DNA of 64,000 nucleotides from Quadrisphaera granulorum. Its GTDB lineage: Bacteria; Actinomycetota; Actinomycetes; Actinomycetales; Quadrisphaeraceae. Shown here one piece after another: positions 49,596 to 58,160 of the stretch (positions within the stretch are counted from its first letter, which is position 1; every line of letters begins with the position of its first letter). Location: contig NZ_QGDQ01000008.1 in the NCBI RefSeq assembly GCF_003149145.1, positions 93,332 through 157,331 of the forward strand. The letters are read 5' to 3'. Under the pieces are notes generated by a model. That model was not told the DNA's origin, searched no databases, and saw only the letters and a list, made by a program, of their open reading frames with translations. A program made the position numbers and the translations under genes.

Positions 49596-50419
49596 CAGCG
49601 GTACACCCCGTCGGGGGCGTAGCGGAGCTGGGCGGCCTGCTCGCCGTCGTGCCCGAAGATCACCTCGGCGCCGGTCTCCTCGGCGATCTTCCGCAGCTTT
49701 TCCACGCTCTCCAGCCACGCCAGGTTGTTCCAGACGATGGCGGCACCGACGGCGGGCGGGCCCCACGAGTCACGCAGGTACACCGCGTCGGAGGTGAAGA
49801 TCTTGGTGCCCTCCTGCGGGAGGTCCACGCGCAGCGACATGGTTCCCCAGGTGTGGCCGGGGGTCTCGATGACCGAGATGCCGGGAAGGATCTCCACGTC
49901 GCCGCTGACCGTCTCGATCGGCAGGCCCTGGTAGTCGCTGACGATGTGCGCCCCCGCGCTGTACCCCTGGATTTGCGAGGCCCCCTCGACCTCCTTGTCG
50001 TTGGCGATGATCCGGGTCTTCCCGCCGGCGAAGTCGCGGGCGTTGGCGGCGTGGTCGAAGTGCAGGTGGCTCAGCACGAGGATGTCGATGTCGTCCGGGG
50101 TGAGATCCAGCGACGCCAGCGAGGAGTCGAGGTAGCCCGGCCCGTCGATCGGCTCCTTCACGGGGAAGAAGTCGTGGAAGCCGGTGGGCGCCCAGCGCTC
50201 CTCCCAGTCGCGCGGCACGCCGGTGTCCCACAGCACCCGGCCCTCGGGGTGCTCGATGAGTACCGCGTGCGTGGGGCAGTCACCCCAGACCACCGGGTCG
50301 TCCTTGTGGTGGCGGTCGCGGATGGTGCGCCCGCCCTTGAGCAGCAGCCAGGTCAGATCGGTCTCCATCACGCCGGTGGACAGCACGTGGAGCTTTATCT
50401 CGGGAGCGGCACCGATCAC
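49595..50419 (-). CDS. metallo-beta-lactamase fold lactonase-like (N-acyl homoserine lactonase family)
   Basis: A 274-residue MBL protein of the AHL-lactonase type: [15 protein letters not shown] (HxHxDH), later His in [13 protein letters not shown], Asp in [10 protein letters not shown] and His in VIFGHDGEQ. It lacks a signal peptide and should act in the cytosol, opening a lactone ring with two metal ions. GAGGAG before the GTG at 50419 fixes the start. As first gene of the operon with an alcohol and a succinate-semialdehyde dehydrogenase it matches BlcC/AttM of Agrobacterium, which opens gamma-butyrolactone and also acyl-homoserine lactones. Confidence 0.9.
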   Translation of the reverse strand: MIGAAPEIKLHVLSTGVMETDLTWLLLKGGRTIRDRHHKDDPVVWGDCPTHAVLIEHPEGRVLWDTGVPRDWEERWAPTGFHDFFPVKEPIDGPGYLDSSLASLDLTPDDIDILVLSHLHFDHAANARDFAGGKTRIIANDKEVEGASQIQGYSAGAHIVSDYQGLPIETVSGDVEILPGISVIETPGHTWGTMSLRVDLPQEGTKIFTSDAVYLRDSWGPPAVGAAIVWNNLAWLESVEKLRKIAEETGAEVIFGHDGEQAAQLRYAPDGVYR

Positions 50420-50515
50420 GGGGGTCTCCTCGTCGTGCACTGTCCTGCGTCGTCGCAGGGCGCCGTCGGAGGGGCGGCGCACTCCCACCCTGCGCCGAGC
50501 GGAGGCCTCTGGACC

Positions 50516-52354
50516 ATGGAGGCCACGCACACAGTGGCGGGCCGCGGGTGTCGGCGGTACACACGTGGGGTGACCCTCCTCAAGGGCGAGGCCACGACGG
50601 CTGGGGTGACTCCTGGGACGACGACGACGGCGCCCGCCGCCTTCGCCGCGCCGACGGCTGACGCCTTGCTGCGCGCCGTCCACGACTCCGCCGCCGACCT
50701 CGCCAGCGTGCGCGACCGCGCCGTCATCCTGCGGGCGATCGTGCGCCGCACCCGGGCCCTGCTGGGCGCCGACATGGCCTACCTGTCCCTCAACGACCTC
50801 GACGCCGGCGAGACGTGGATCCACGTCACCGACGGCGTCCGCACCCCCGCCTACGCCGAGATCCGGATGCCGCTGGGCACCGGCATCCTCGGCACGGTGG
50901 CCGCGGGGGGTACGTCCGTGCATACCGACGACTACCTCGCCGACGCCGACCTCAACCACCTCACCCACATCGACGCCGCGGTCGCCGGGGAGGGCGTGCG
51001 CGCCATCAGCGGGGAGCCCCTCCGCGTGGACGGGCACCTCGTGGGCGCGCTGCTGGTGGCCCAGCGCTCACCCGTAGCGATGCCGCCGGCGGGCCGCGAG
51101 GCGCTGCGGCTCATGGCCCTGCAGGCGGCTGTGGCGCTGGAGCAGACGCGCCGGGCCAGCGAGATCGCGGCCCTGCGCTCCGCGGAGGCCGCCGCGCGCG
51201 CCGCGGCCGCCCGCAGCACGGGGGACGTCGCCGAGGCCGCCGCCCTGCTAGCCCTGGACGCACGTCTGCTGGCCGCCCTCGGCGGCGGGGGCGGCTGCCG
51301 CGCCGTGGTCGAGGAGCTGGCGGACGCGCTGGACGCCCCGGTCTGGCTGGTCGACATCGACGGACGCCCCCGCTGCAGCGCTCGCGGCACCACCGCGGGG
51401 ACTGGCGACGACGACGAGGGCACGCGCGCGCTCGTCGTCGTCCCGAGCCGCACCACCAGCCACCAGGGCGAGCTGGTGAGCTCCGCGACCGGTGAGCGCG
51501 CCCGCGCCGCGCTCGACCGCGGGGCGCTCGCGGTGGCACTGGCGCTGCAGGTGGAGCACGAGCTCGCCGAGGCGGCCGACAGGTCGCCGTCGGCGCTGCT
51601 GGACGACCTCCTCGACGAGCGCGGTGACCGAGGCGGCGCCGGCGACGACGACCGCGGGGTGCGCCGCGAGGTGCTCGAGGCGCGGGCGCTGGCGCTGGGG
51701 CTCGACCTCAGGGCCCCGGCCTCGTCGCTGGTGGCGCTGGTGCCGGCGTCGGACCGCCAGCGGACCATCGCCGCCGTGCGACCTCTGCTGGGCGGCCGGG
51801 GCCTGGTGGCCGTGCACGCCGGGCACGTCTGCGTGGTGTGCACGGGCGGCGGCGCGGCCGCCGACGAGCTGGGCGGGGCGGTGGAGGCCGTGCTCGGCGA
51901 GGTGGGGGTGCGGGCGGTGGTCGGGTGCGCCGACGCGGACGGACGCGGCGCCGGTCCGCTCGGGCGCGCCCACGCCGAGGCCGCGCAGGTGGCGCGCGCG
52001 GCGCAGGTGCTCGGGTGGCGCACCGGCCACGCCGACCGGGCGCGCCTCGGTGTGGCGGGGCTGCTGCTGGGCGGCGCCGACGAGGGAGTGGTCGACGCGA
52101 TGGTCGAGCGCCTCCTGGGCCCGGTGCTCGTCTACGACGCCGAGCACGGCACCCACCTGGAGCAGACCGCGGCGGCCGTGCTGGAGGAGGGGTCGCGCAG
52201 CGCCGCAGCCGCGCGCCTGTACGTGCACGTCAACACGGTGCGCCAGCGCGTGGAGCGCCTCGACGCGCTGCTCGGCGCCGGGTGGGACGCACCGCCCCGC
52301 AGCCTCGATGTGCAGGCGGCGCTGCGGCTGCGAGCGCTGCGCCGGGACGGGTGA
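50516..52354 (+). CDS. GAF-domain PucR/CdaR-type transcriptional activator
   Basis: A 612-residue regulator. Residues about 60-220 form a GAF domain ([38 protein letters not shown]), the middle a CdaR-like segment, and the C-terminus the PucR helix-turn-helix ([31 protein letters not shown]). It is divergent from the lactonase operon and is its likely activator, sensing a pathway molecule through GAF. ATG 50516 has GGAGG ten bases upstream; GTG 50570 is an equally reasonable alternative and would remove 18 residues. Confidence 0.88.
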   Translation: MEATHTVAGRGCRRYTRGVTLLKGEATTAGVTPGTTTTAPAAFAAPTADALLRAVHDSAADLASVRDRAVILRAIVRRTRALLGADMAYLSLNDLDAGETWIHVTDGVRTPAYAEIRMPLGTGILGTVAAGGTSVHTDDYLADADLNHLTHIDAAVAGEGVRAISGEPLRVDGHLVGALLVAQRSPVAMPPAGREALRLMALQAAVALEQTRRASEIAALRSAEAAARAAAARSTGDVAEAAALLALDARLLAALGGGGGCRAVVEELADALDAPVWLVDIDGRPRCSARGTTAGTGDDDEGTRALVVVPSRTTSHQGELVSSATGERARAALDRGALAVALALQVEHELAEAADRSPSALLDDLLDERGDRGGAGDDDRGVRREVLEARALALGLDLRAPASSLVALVPASDRQRTIAAVRPLLGGRGLVAVHAGHVCVVCTGGGAAADELGGAVEAVLGEVGVRAVVGCADADGRGAGPLGRAHAEAAQVARAAQVLGWRTGHADRARLGVAGLLLGGADEGVVDAMVERLLGPVLVYDAEHGTHLEQTAAAVLEEGSRSAAAARLYVHVNTVRQRVERLDALLGAGWDAPPRSLDVQAALRLRALRRDG

Positions 52355-52363
52355 CGCGGGGGC

Positions 52364-53086
52364 TCAGCTCGGGAGGCGTCGCGCTCGGCGGGCCACGCGC
52401 ACCCCGTGCAGACCGATGGCGAAGAGGATCAGCGCTGACGTTCCCACGCCGGCGCCGACGTGCCACCGCATCAAGAGCGCCCCGACCAGCGCTCCCACGA
52501 GCATGGCCGCCACCGCGCCCGCGCGGCGGAACAGCACGGCGCGGTCGTGGGTGCGTCCGCTCCAGCGGTGGTCGGCGGACAGGCCGACGATCGCCGCGGT
52601 GACCACCACCGTCGGGACGTCGGGCACGCCGATCCGCCGGGCGGCCACGGCCTGCGCTCCCATCGCGGCGGAGATCGCCACAGTGACGGCGTCGAGGCCG
52701 CTGACGGGGAGGTCGATCGCGGACAGCAGCACGGCCGTCGCGCCGATGACCAGGGCGACCGTCACGAAGGTCCAGGAGGCGAACGCGTCGGCGCCGCGCT
52801 GGGCAGGGCGCCCACGGGCGACGCGACCGACCACGGCCGCGCCCACCATGAAGCCCGCCAGCGCGAGGCCGGCGCGCAGCAGCACCTGCGTCTCGAAGCC
52901 GGCGACCCCCAGCCCGATGAAGATGACGTTGCCGGTCATGTTGGCGGTGAAGACGCCGTGCAGGCCGAGGTAGGTGGCCGCGTCGAGGACACCGGTGCCG
53001 AACGTCACCAGGAGCATCGGCACCAGGGCCGAGGTGGCCTCCAGCGGTGCCGGCGCCACGCTCGCGTCAGCGACTCTCGCCGTCAT
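52364..53086 (-). CDS. DUF1275 (YoaK-type) membrane protein
   Basis: A 240-residue membrane protein with about six hydrophobic segments and the DUF1275 motif FGTGVLDAATYLGLHGVFTA, then NMTGNVIFIGLGVAG. Members are widespread and of unknown function; a transport role has been suggested. Its 5' end overlaps the 3' end of the upstream transporter gene by 20 bases, so the two are co-transcribed. Confidence 0.88.
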   Translation of the reverse strand: MTARVADASVAPAPLEATSALVPMLLVTFGTGVLDAATYLGLHGVFTANMTGNVIFIGLGVAGFETQVLLRAGLALAGFMVGAAVVGRVARGRPAQRGADAFASWTFVTVALVIGATAVLLSAIDLPVSGLDAVTVAISAAMGAQAVAARRIGVPDVPTVVVTAAIVGLSADHRWSGRTHDRAVLFRRAGAVAAMLVGALVGALLMRWHVGAGVGTSALILFAIGLHGVRVARRARRLPS

Positions 53087-54446
53087 CGTCGTCCTTCTCC
53101 AAGTCCTGAGGGTGGTTCTGTGCGGTGTTCATGATCGTCCGCGGTCGTAGCCATGCGTAGCACAGGCCACCCGCCAGCAAGCCCCAGACGGCGCTGCCGA
53201 TGCCCGCGACGCTCACCCCGCTGGCGACGACGAGGAACGCCAGGACGGCAGCCGTGCGGTGCTCGACGGGCTGCCCGTCCTGCACCGCCGACGCGAGACC
53301 GCCGAGGAACGCGCCCAGCAGCGCCAGCCCCGCCACGGCCTGCACGAGCAGCGGCGGCGCCGACGACACCAGCGCGGCCGCCGCCGTCGAGACGAGGGCC
53401 AGCCCGAGGTAGGCGACCCCGCCGGTGACGGCCGCGGGCCAGCGGCGGCGCGGGTCGGGGTGGACGTCGGGGCCGGCCATCATCGCCGCGGACAGCGCGG
53501 CGAGGTTGAGGGCGTGCACGCCGAACGGTGCGCCGACGATCGTGCCCGCCCCCGATCCGATGAGTCCGGCGCGGGCTGGCGGGTCGGGATAGCCGACGCC
53601 GCGCAGCACGGCGATACCGGGCAGGTTCTGGCCCGCCATGGTCACGAGGTACAGCGGCACGCCGATGCTCAACAGCACCAGCGGGTCGAACTGCGGGGTG
53701 GTCCACTCCAGGACCGGGGTCCAGCCGAGACCGTCGGCGCCCGCGCCGCCGGAGCCGCCCTCGACGGTCAGGGTGAGGGCCAGGGCGACGACGAGCGCCG
53801 CCGGGACCGCCCACGCCGCGGCGAGACGCCGCAGCACCAGCCACACGAGCACGACGACGCCGCCCGCCAGCGGCTCGCGGGCCACAGCTGTGACGGGTGA
53901 CAGGCACAGGGGGAGCAGCACCCCGGCGAGGAGTGCTCCCGACAGCGGCGCGGGCAGGCGCGTGACGAGGCGCGAGAGCGCCGGCCAGGCGCCGGTGAGC
54001 ACGACGAGCGCGCCGCACAGCAGGAACGCGCCGATCGCCTCGGGCCACGTCACCCCACTCGCGGCCGCTGCGATGAGGACGGCCGCGCCCGGTGTGGACC
54101 AGGCGAAGGAGATCGGCATGCGCGTGCGCCAGGAGACGGTGATGGCGAGCACACCCTGCAGCGCGCACATCACCACCAGGCCGGAGGCCGCTTGCGCCGG
54201 GGTCGCGCCAACGGCCGCCAGGCCGGTGAGGACGACGGTGAACGAGCTGGCGTACCCGGCGACGCCCCCGACGACACCCGCCGTCACCTGCCGCCCGATC
54301 CCCTCCCGCTCCCTCCGTCCCCGCAGCCGAGCGCCTGGCTGCGGTTCAGGGGGGCTCCCGGACCGCAACGGGGCGCTCGGCTGCGGTTCGGAGGGGGGCT
54401 GGAAGCGCAGCGAGGCGCTCGGCTGCGGCTCGGGTGGGGTGCTCAT
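53067..54446 (-). CDS. benE: BenE-family benzoate/proton symporter-like transporter
   Basis: A 459-residue transporter with about twelve hydrophobic segments. The conserved start GVVGGVAGYASSFTVVL and VITVSW-, GLHALNLAALSAAM-type stretches fit BenE. The ATG at 54446 overlaps the upstream MocR stop (ATGA), which supports translation from there. The first 45 residues are three repeats of the type P-P-E-P-Q-P-S-A-x-L-R, produced by a palindromic DNA element in the gene. Transport of benzoate itself is inferred from the family name only. Confidence 0.85.
   Translation of the reverse strand: MSTPPEPQPSASLRFQPPSEPQPSAPLRSGSPPEPQPGARLRGRREREGIGRQVTAGVVGGVAGYASSFTVVLTGLAAVGATPAQAASGLVVMCALQGVLAITVSWRTRMPISFAWSTPGAAVLIAAAASGVTWPEAIGAFLLCGALVVLTGAWPALSRLVTRLPAPLSGALLAGVLLPLCLSPVTAVAREPLAGGVVVLVWLVLRRLAAAWAVPAALVVALALTLTVEGGSGGAGADGLGWTPVLEWTTPQFDPLVLLSIGVPLYLVTMAGQNLPGIAVLRGVGYPDPPARAGLIGSGAGTIVGAPFGVHALNLAALSAAMMAGPDVHPDPRRRWPAAVTGGVAYLGLALVSTAAAALVSSAPPLLVQAVAGLALLGAFLGGLASAVQDGQPVEHRTAAVLAFLVVASGVSVAGIGSAVWGLLAGGLCYAWLRPRTIMNTAQNHPQDLEKDDDDGESR
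54321..54436. repeat. palindromic repeat, family D, inside the BenE coding region
   Basis: One copy of CCGCAGCCGAGCGCCTGGC (54320s) is followed by two inverted copies containing GGGCGCTCGGCTGCGG (near 54371 and 54415). The unit matches the perfect palindrome at 56704-56767. The element is multiple of three in spacing and is read through as EPQPSA-type peptides. Confidence 0.8.
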
Positions 54447-55930
54447 GCGGTCCACCGCGCGGGAGTGCGCGACGTCGGGGCGCTCGCGAGCGCCCGCGCC
54501 CGCGCCTCGCGCAGCACCGCCACGAGCGCCGGCGCGTCCTCGGCGGGCACCGTCAGCGGCACCCGGATCCAGCGGTCACCCGTCCCGTCGACGGTGAACC
54601 GCGGACCGGGAACCAGCCGCACGCCGAGGTCGAGGGCGTGGGTCACCAGCTGCGTGGCGCTCGGCGTCGGCAGGCCCACCCACAGCACGAGCCCGGCCTG
54701 CGCCGGACGGACGGTCCAATCGGGCACGCCGGCGGCCAGCGCCGCGAGCATCCCCGTCCGTCGCTCCGCGAGCAGCGCCCGCCGCTCCGCGAGCACTTCG
54801 GGCGCGCGCGCCAGCAGGTGCACCGCCACCAGCTGGTCGAGCACGGGGGAGGTGATGTCGAGCCCCGCCCGCACCTGCGCCAGCCGCGACACCAGCTCCG
54901 GCGACGCCCGCACCCAGCCCAGCCGCAGCCCGGCCCAGAAGCTCTTGCTCACCGAGCCCAGCGTCACCACCTCGTCACCCGACAACCGGCGGCGCGTCTC
55001 GGCCAGCGCTGCCAGCGGCGTCTGCGCCTCGCCCGGCGCCACCAGGTCGGCGAAGGTCTCGTCCACCGCCACCACGGGCCCGGCGCCGGAACTGCCCGGG
55101 CCGCCCGCCGCACCCGCGCCGCTCGTCAGAGCAGCTAGGAGCTCGGCGCGGGCGTCGTCGTCCTGGACCATGCCCGTGGGGTTCTGCGCGTCCGGGGTGA
55201 CGTGCGCCAGCACCGCCTGCGCCATCGCCCTCCGGCCCGCGGGGGAGGCCGGCAGCTCCCAGCCGGACTCGCCGATCGGCAGCGCCACCGGGCGCACGTG
55301 GTGGGCGCGGACCGCGTCGACGACGGCGGGGTACGTCGGCTGCTCCACGAGCGCCCGCTGACCCGGGCGCGCGAGCGCCCGCAGCAGCAGGTTCCACCCC
55401 TGCAGCGCCCCGCTCGTGATGAGCACCTGCTCTGGCCGCGTAGCCAGCCCGCGCCCGGTCAGGTGCGTCGCCACGGCGTCGCGCAGCACCGGCAGCCCGA
55501 AGGCGTGCATGCCGTGGTGCGCCAGCTGCAGCGGCAGGTCGGCGCTCGCGGCGGCCACCGCGTCGAGCACGGCAGCGGGCGCCGGCAGCGCCGCCATCGT
55601 GAGGTCGAGCACCCCTTCCGGTTCGCGCTCGCCGCCGGGCTCGACGTCAGGCCGCTCCACCGGGCTGGAGCCGGTCGGCAGGGACACGCGGCTGCCGGCC
55701 CCGTGGGCGCTGCGCAGGTACCCCTCGGAGCGCAGGACGTCGTACGCGGCGCTCACGGTCGTCCGGCTCACGCCGAGCGCCGCCGCCAGTGCGCGCTCGC
55801 TGGGCACGCGGGCGCCGACGGGCAGGCGACCGTCGAGGGCGAGCCCGCGCACGCCGTCGGCGACGGCGGTGTACGCGGCGCCCGCGCCGAGCCACGGCAC
55901 GAGGAGCGAGGAGAGACGACCGGGATCCAC
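54443..55930 (-). CDS. MocR-type regulator (GntR helix-turn-helix plus PLP aminotransferase domain)
   Basis: A 495-residue fusion. N-terminal winged helix: GVRGLALDGRLPVGARVPSE, RALAAALGVSRTTVSAAYDV; C-terminal aminotransferase fold type I with LITSGALQGWNLLLRALARP, NPTGMVQDD and the PLP-lysine region TLGSVSKSFWAGLRLGW. MocR proteins sense PLP or amino-compound adducts and regulate vitamin B6, GABA or transporter genes. It is divergent from a YczE-type gene, a known pairing. GTG 55930 is used; a long upstream in-frame extension overlaps the divergent gene and is not credible. Confidence 0.92.
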   Translation of the reverse strand: MDPGRLSSLLVPWLGAGAAYTAVADGVRGLALDGRLPVGARVPSERALAAALGVSRTTVSAAYDVLRSEGYLRSAHGAGSRVSLPTGSSPVERPDVEPGGEREPEGVLDLTMAALPAPAAVLDAVAAASADLPLQLAHHGMHAFGLPVLRDAVATHLTGRGLATRPEQVLITSGALQGWNLLLRALARPGQRALVEQPTYPAVVDAVRAHHVRPVALPIGESGWELPASPAGRRAMAQAVLAHVTPDAQNPTGMVQDDDARAELLAALTSGAGAAGGPGSSGAGPVVAVDETFADLVAPGEAQTPLAALAETRRRLSGDEVVTLGSVSKSFWAGLRLGWVRASPELVSRLAQVRAGLDITSPVLDQLVAVHLLARAPEVLAERRALLAERRTGMLAALAAGVPDWTVRPAQAGLVLWVGLPTPSATQLVTHALDLGVRLVPGPRFTVDGTGDRWIRVPLTVPAEDAPALVAVLREARARALASAPTSRTPARWTA

Positions 55931-55946
55931 CCGTCCATCGTGCCGG

Positions 55947-55974
55947 ACTTGGCCCTGTTGCGGGAGGGCCAAGT
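55947..55974. promoter_or_regulatory. palindrome in the MocR/YczE divergent promoter
   Basis: ACTTGGCCCT and AGGGCCAAGT form a perfect 10-base inverted repeat with an 8-base spacer. It covers the ribosome-binding site and start of the YczE-type gene and lies 16 bases from the MocR start, so binding there would block both genes. Confidence 0.65.
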
Positions 55975-56686
55975 GGAAGACAGTGGCTCGGTGCCGACAT
56001 CCCACCGTTCCGCGCCGCTGCTCTCCCGGGTGCTGCTGCCCGTCGTCCCCGACCGCCGGCCGCTGCGCATCGCCGTCCTCGTCGTGGGCCTGGCCGCCTA
56101 CGGTGCGAGCACCGCCCTCATGCTGCGCTCCGACCTGGGCGTCATGCCGTGGGGCGTGCTCGACCAAGGCCTGTCGCGGACGTTCGGTGGCGAGGTGGGT
56201 ACCTGGTCGATCGCCACCGCGGTGCTCGTACTGCTGTGCTGGATCCCGCTGCGGCAGCGGCCCGGCCTGGGCACGCTGGTCAACGTCGTCCTCGTGGGGC
56301 TGTCCATCAACACCACGCTGGCGCTCGTGCCCGTCGCCAGCGGCCCCGTTGCGGCCTGGGGGCTGCTGCTCGGCGGGGTGCTGCTCAACGCCCTGGCCAC
56401 CGGCGTCTACGTGGGCGCGGGGCTCGGCCCCGGCCCGCGCGACGGCCTGAGCATCGGCCTGGCCCGCAAGGGGGTGCCCCTGCGCGTGGCGCGCACGGGT
56501 GTGGAGCTGCTGGTCCTGGGCATCGGCTTTGTGCTCGGCGGCACCGTCGGGTGGGGCACGCTCGTGTACGCCCTGGCCATTGGGCCGATGGTCCACCGCA
56601 CCATCCCGGCGTTCCGCCTGCGCACCCCCGCCGAGCGCGCCGCACGGACGGGTGTCACGGTCCCGGCTGCCGCGCCCGCCCACTGA
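55973..56686 (+). CDS. YczE/YitT-type membrane protein
   Basis: A 237-residue membrane protein with about six hydrophobic segments and the family phrases GLAAYGASTALMLRSDLGVM, PWGVLDQGLS and GAGLGPGPRDGLSIGLARKG. YczE-type proteins are often encoded beside MocR regulators and are linked in some bacteria to secondary-metabolite or lipopeptide production; mechanism unknown. GTG 55973 is chosen because GGAGG precedes it at 5 bases; GTG 55991 is a shorter option. Confidence 0.88.
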   Translation: MEDSGSVPTSHRSAPLLSRVLLPVVPDRRPLRIAVLVVGLAAYGASTALMLRSDLGVMPWGVLDQGLSRTFGGEVGTWSIATAVLVLLCWIPLRQRPGLGTLVNVVLVGLSINTTLALVPVASGPVAAWGLLLGGVLLNALATGVYVGAGLGPGPRDGLSIGLARKGVPLRVARTGVELLVLGIGFVLGGTVGWGTLVYALAIGPMVHRTIPAFRLRTPAERAARTGVTVPAAAPAH

Positions 56687-56703
56687 CCCACCCCCTCCCC
56701 TTT

Positions 56704-56767
56704 CGCAGCCGAGCGCCTGGTTGCGGTTCCCGGACCCTCCGGAACCGCAACCAGGCGCTCGGCTGCG
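56704..56767. terminator. perfect 27-base palindrome, family D; probable terminator
   Basis: Arms of 27 bases (56704-56730 and 56741-56767, core CGAGCGCCTGGTTGCGGTTC) are perfectly complementary with a 10-base loop, 17 bases after the YczE-type stop. It is the best-preserved member of the family that also sits in BenE. It should form a very stable hairpin. Confidence 0.8.
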
Positions 56768-56812
56768 GATCGGGCGGCGGTCTACCGCTCCGGTTCTGCC
56801 AGGAGCACGCTG

Positions 56813-57154
56813 ATGTTCGTGGCTGATGAGGACGACGTCAGACGTCTCGCGCTCGCGCTCCCCGACACCACGGAGAAACCGTCCTGGGGAACTCCGGGGT
56901 TCCGCGTGCACGACAAGCTCTTCGCCAGGCTGCACGACGAGCCGGGGATCCTCGCGCTGAGACGCCCGAGCATCGAGGACGCCGAGGAGCTCGCCGTCGC
57001 TGACCCCGTCGCCTTCTTCCGTACCTCGCATTACACGGGTTACCCGTATGTGCTGGCGCGCCTGGCCGAGCTCGAGGTCGACGAGCTCGCCGAGGTGCTC
57101 CGCGAGGCATGGGAGGTGCAGGCGCCGCGGAGCCTGCGTGAGCAGCACCGCTGA
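56813..57154 (+). CDS. MmcQ/YjbR family protein
   Basis: A 113-residue protein of the double-wing YjbR fold: VRRLALALPDTTEKPSWGTP, GFRVHDKLFARLHDEPGILALR, then the C-terminal HYTGYPYVLARLAELEVDEL and EVLREAWEVQAPRSL. Members are called DNA-binding by fold only. AGGAG at 56801-56805 supports the ATG at 56813. No partner gene is evident. Confidence 0.9.
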   Translation: MFVADEDDVRRLALALPDTTEKPSWGTPGFRVHDKLFARLHDEPGILALRRPSIEDAEELAVADPVAFFRTSHYTGYPYVLARLAELEVDELAEVLREAWEVQAPRSLREQHR

Positions 57155-57163
57155 ACACGTCGA

Positions 57164-58036
57164 TCAGACTCCGGCCAGAGCCTCACCGAGGAAGCGCAGC
57201 TGCCCCGCGGCCGTGGCACGCCAGTAGCCGCGCGTATGGGAGCCGGGTCCGAAGTCGGTGCCGGCCAGGTCGGGCACGGTCGGCGCGAAGGCGTGGGTGA
57301 CTGGCGCGAACGGGTCGTCGTCGCCGCAAGCCAGCCGCACCGGCACACCTGCCAGCTGCTGGGGGTGACCGACGACGTCGTGCGCCGCGAAGTCCTTCGC
57401 GTCGTCGAAGGCACCGTCGGCGGTGTCCCGGGCGCGGCTCCACAGCGCCGGGCTGCTCGCCGCGACCGCCGCCACGCGCTGCGGGCCTCCGGACTGCGCG
57501 AGGGTCTGCGCGAGCAGCAGCGCGCCGTATCCGCCCATCGACCAGCCGAACGCGCCGAACCGCTCGGTCCGCAGCCCGCGCGACGCGAGCAAAGGCAGGT
57601 ACTCCTCGAGGAGCATCGCCTGCGGGTCCTCGCCGGTGGCGCGGCGGTGCCAGTAGCTGTGGTCGCCGCCGTCCACGGATGCCAGCGCGAACGGCGGCGT
57701 CCCTGCCGTCACCACCTCCGCGAGGAACCCGTCGAGGTGCAGCTGCGCGAACGCCGCCGACACATCACCGCCGCGCCCGTGCAGCACCAGGGCCACCGGC
57801 AGCCCCGTCCTCTCAGACGCGCCGGGCGGCAGCGCGAGCTGCCAGGCGACCTCCCGCCCACACGCCCGCGACGCGAACGTCCCGCCGGCGAGCGCGCCCG
57901 GGCTGGAGGTCGGCATGGCGTCGGGTCCAGGGCCGGGAGCCGGTCGCAGCTCGCGCCACGCCGCTCCCAAGCCGCCGGCCGCCACGGCTGCCCCACCGGC
58001 GAACAGCGCCAGCGCCCGGCGGCGGGAGATCTCCAC
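57164..58036 (-). CDS. secreted alpha/beta-hydrolase esterase (Tat substrate)
   Basis: A 290-residue protein starting with a Tat signal (VEISRRRALALFAGGAAVAA). The mature part has the esterase fold: LPVALVLHGRGGDV, the nucleophile serine in GWSMGGYGALLLAQ and a late His in the region GPGSHTRGYWR. It resembles putative esterases of the esterase D/mycolyl-transferase type. GTG 58036 is chosen because it begins the Tat signal; an upstream frame reads into the palindrome at 58102. Confidence 0.88.
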   Translation of the reverse strand: MEISRRRALALFAGGAAVAAGGLGAAWRELRPAPGPGPDAMPTSSPGALAGGTFASRACGREVAWQLALPPGASERTGLPVALVLHGRGGDVSAAFAQLHLDGFLAEVVTAGTPPFALASVDGGDHSYWHRRATGEDPQAMLLEEYLPLLASRGLRTERFGAFGWSMGGYGALLLAQTLAQSGGPQRVAAVAASSPALWSRARDTADGAFDDAKDFAAHDVVGHPQQLAGVPVRLACGDDDPFAPVTHAFAPTVPDLAGTDFGPGSHTRGYWRATAAGQLRFLGEALAGV

Positions 58037-58101
58037 GACCGGACCGTAGCTGCGCTGCCTGGAGGTCGTGCGGAGGTCATTGATCGTCACACCCCCTCCG
58101 A

Positions 58102-58146
58102 GATCAAGGAAGTCGTGCACGATTCGCGTGCACAACTTCCTTGATC
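58102..58146. repeat. palindromic repeat, family E
   Basis: Nineteen-base arms (58102-58120 and 58128-58146, core GATCAAGGAAGT...GTGCAC) with one mismatch and a 7-base loop. It lies upstream of the esterase gene and 15 bases after the HelR gene end on the same strand, and could terminate HelR transcription. A half copy is at 60621. Confidence 0.75.
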
Positions 58147-58160
58147 GTCAAGGGGGGCTA

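Noticed and set aside
54443..57148. MocR frame extended to 901 residues
   Set aside because: The extension runs through the divergent YczE-type gene, the 27-base palindrome and MmcQ, and shows no MocR-family sequence before the GTG at 55930.
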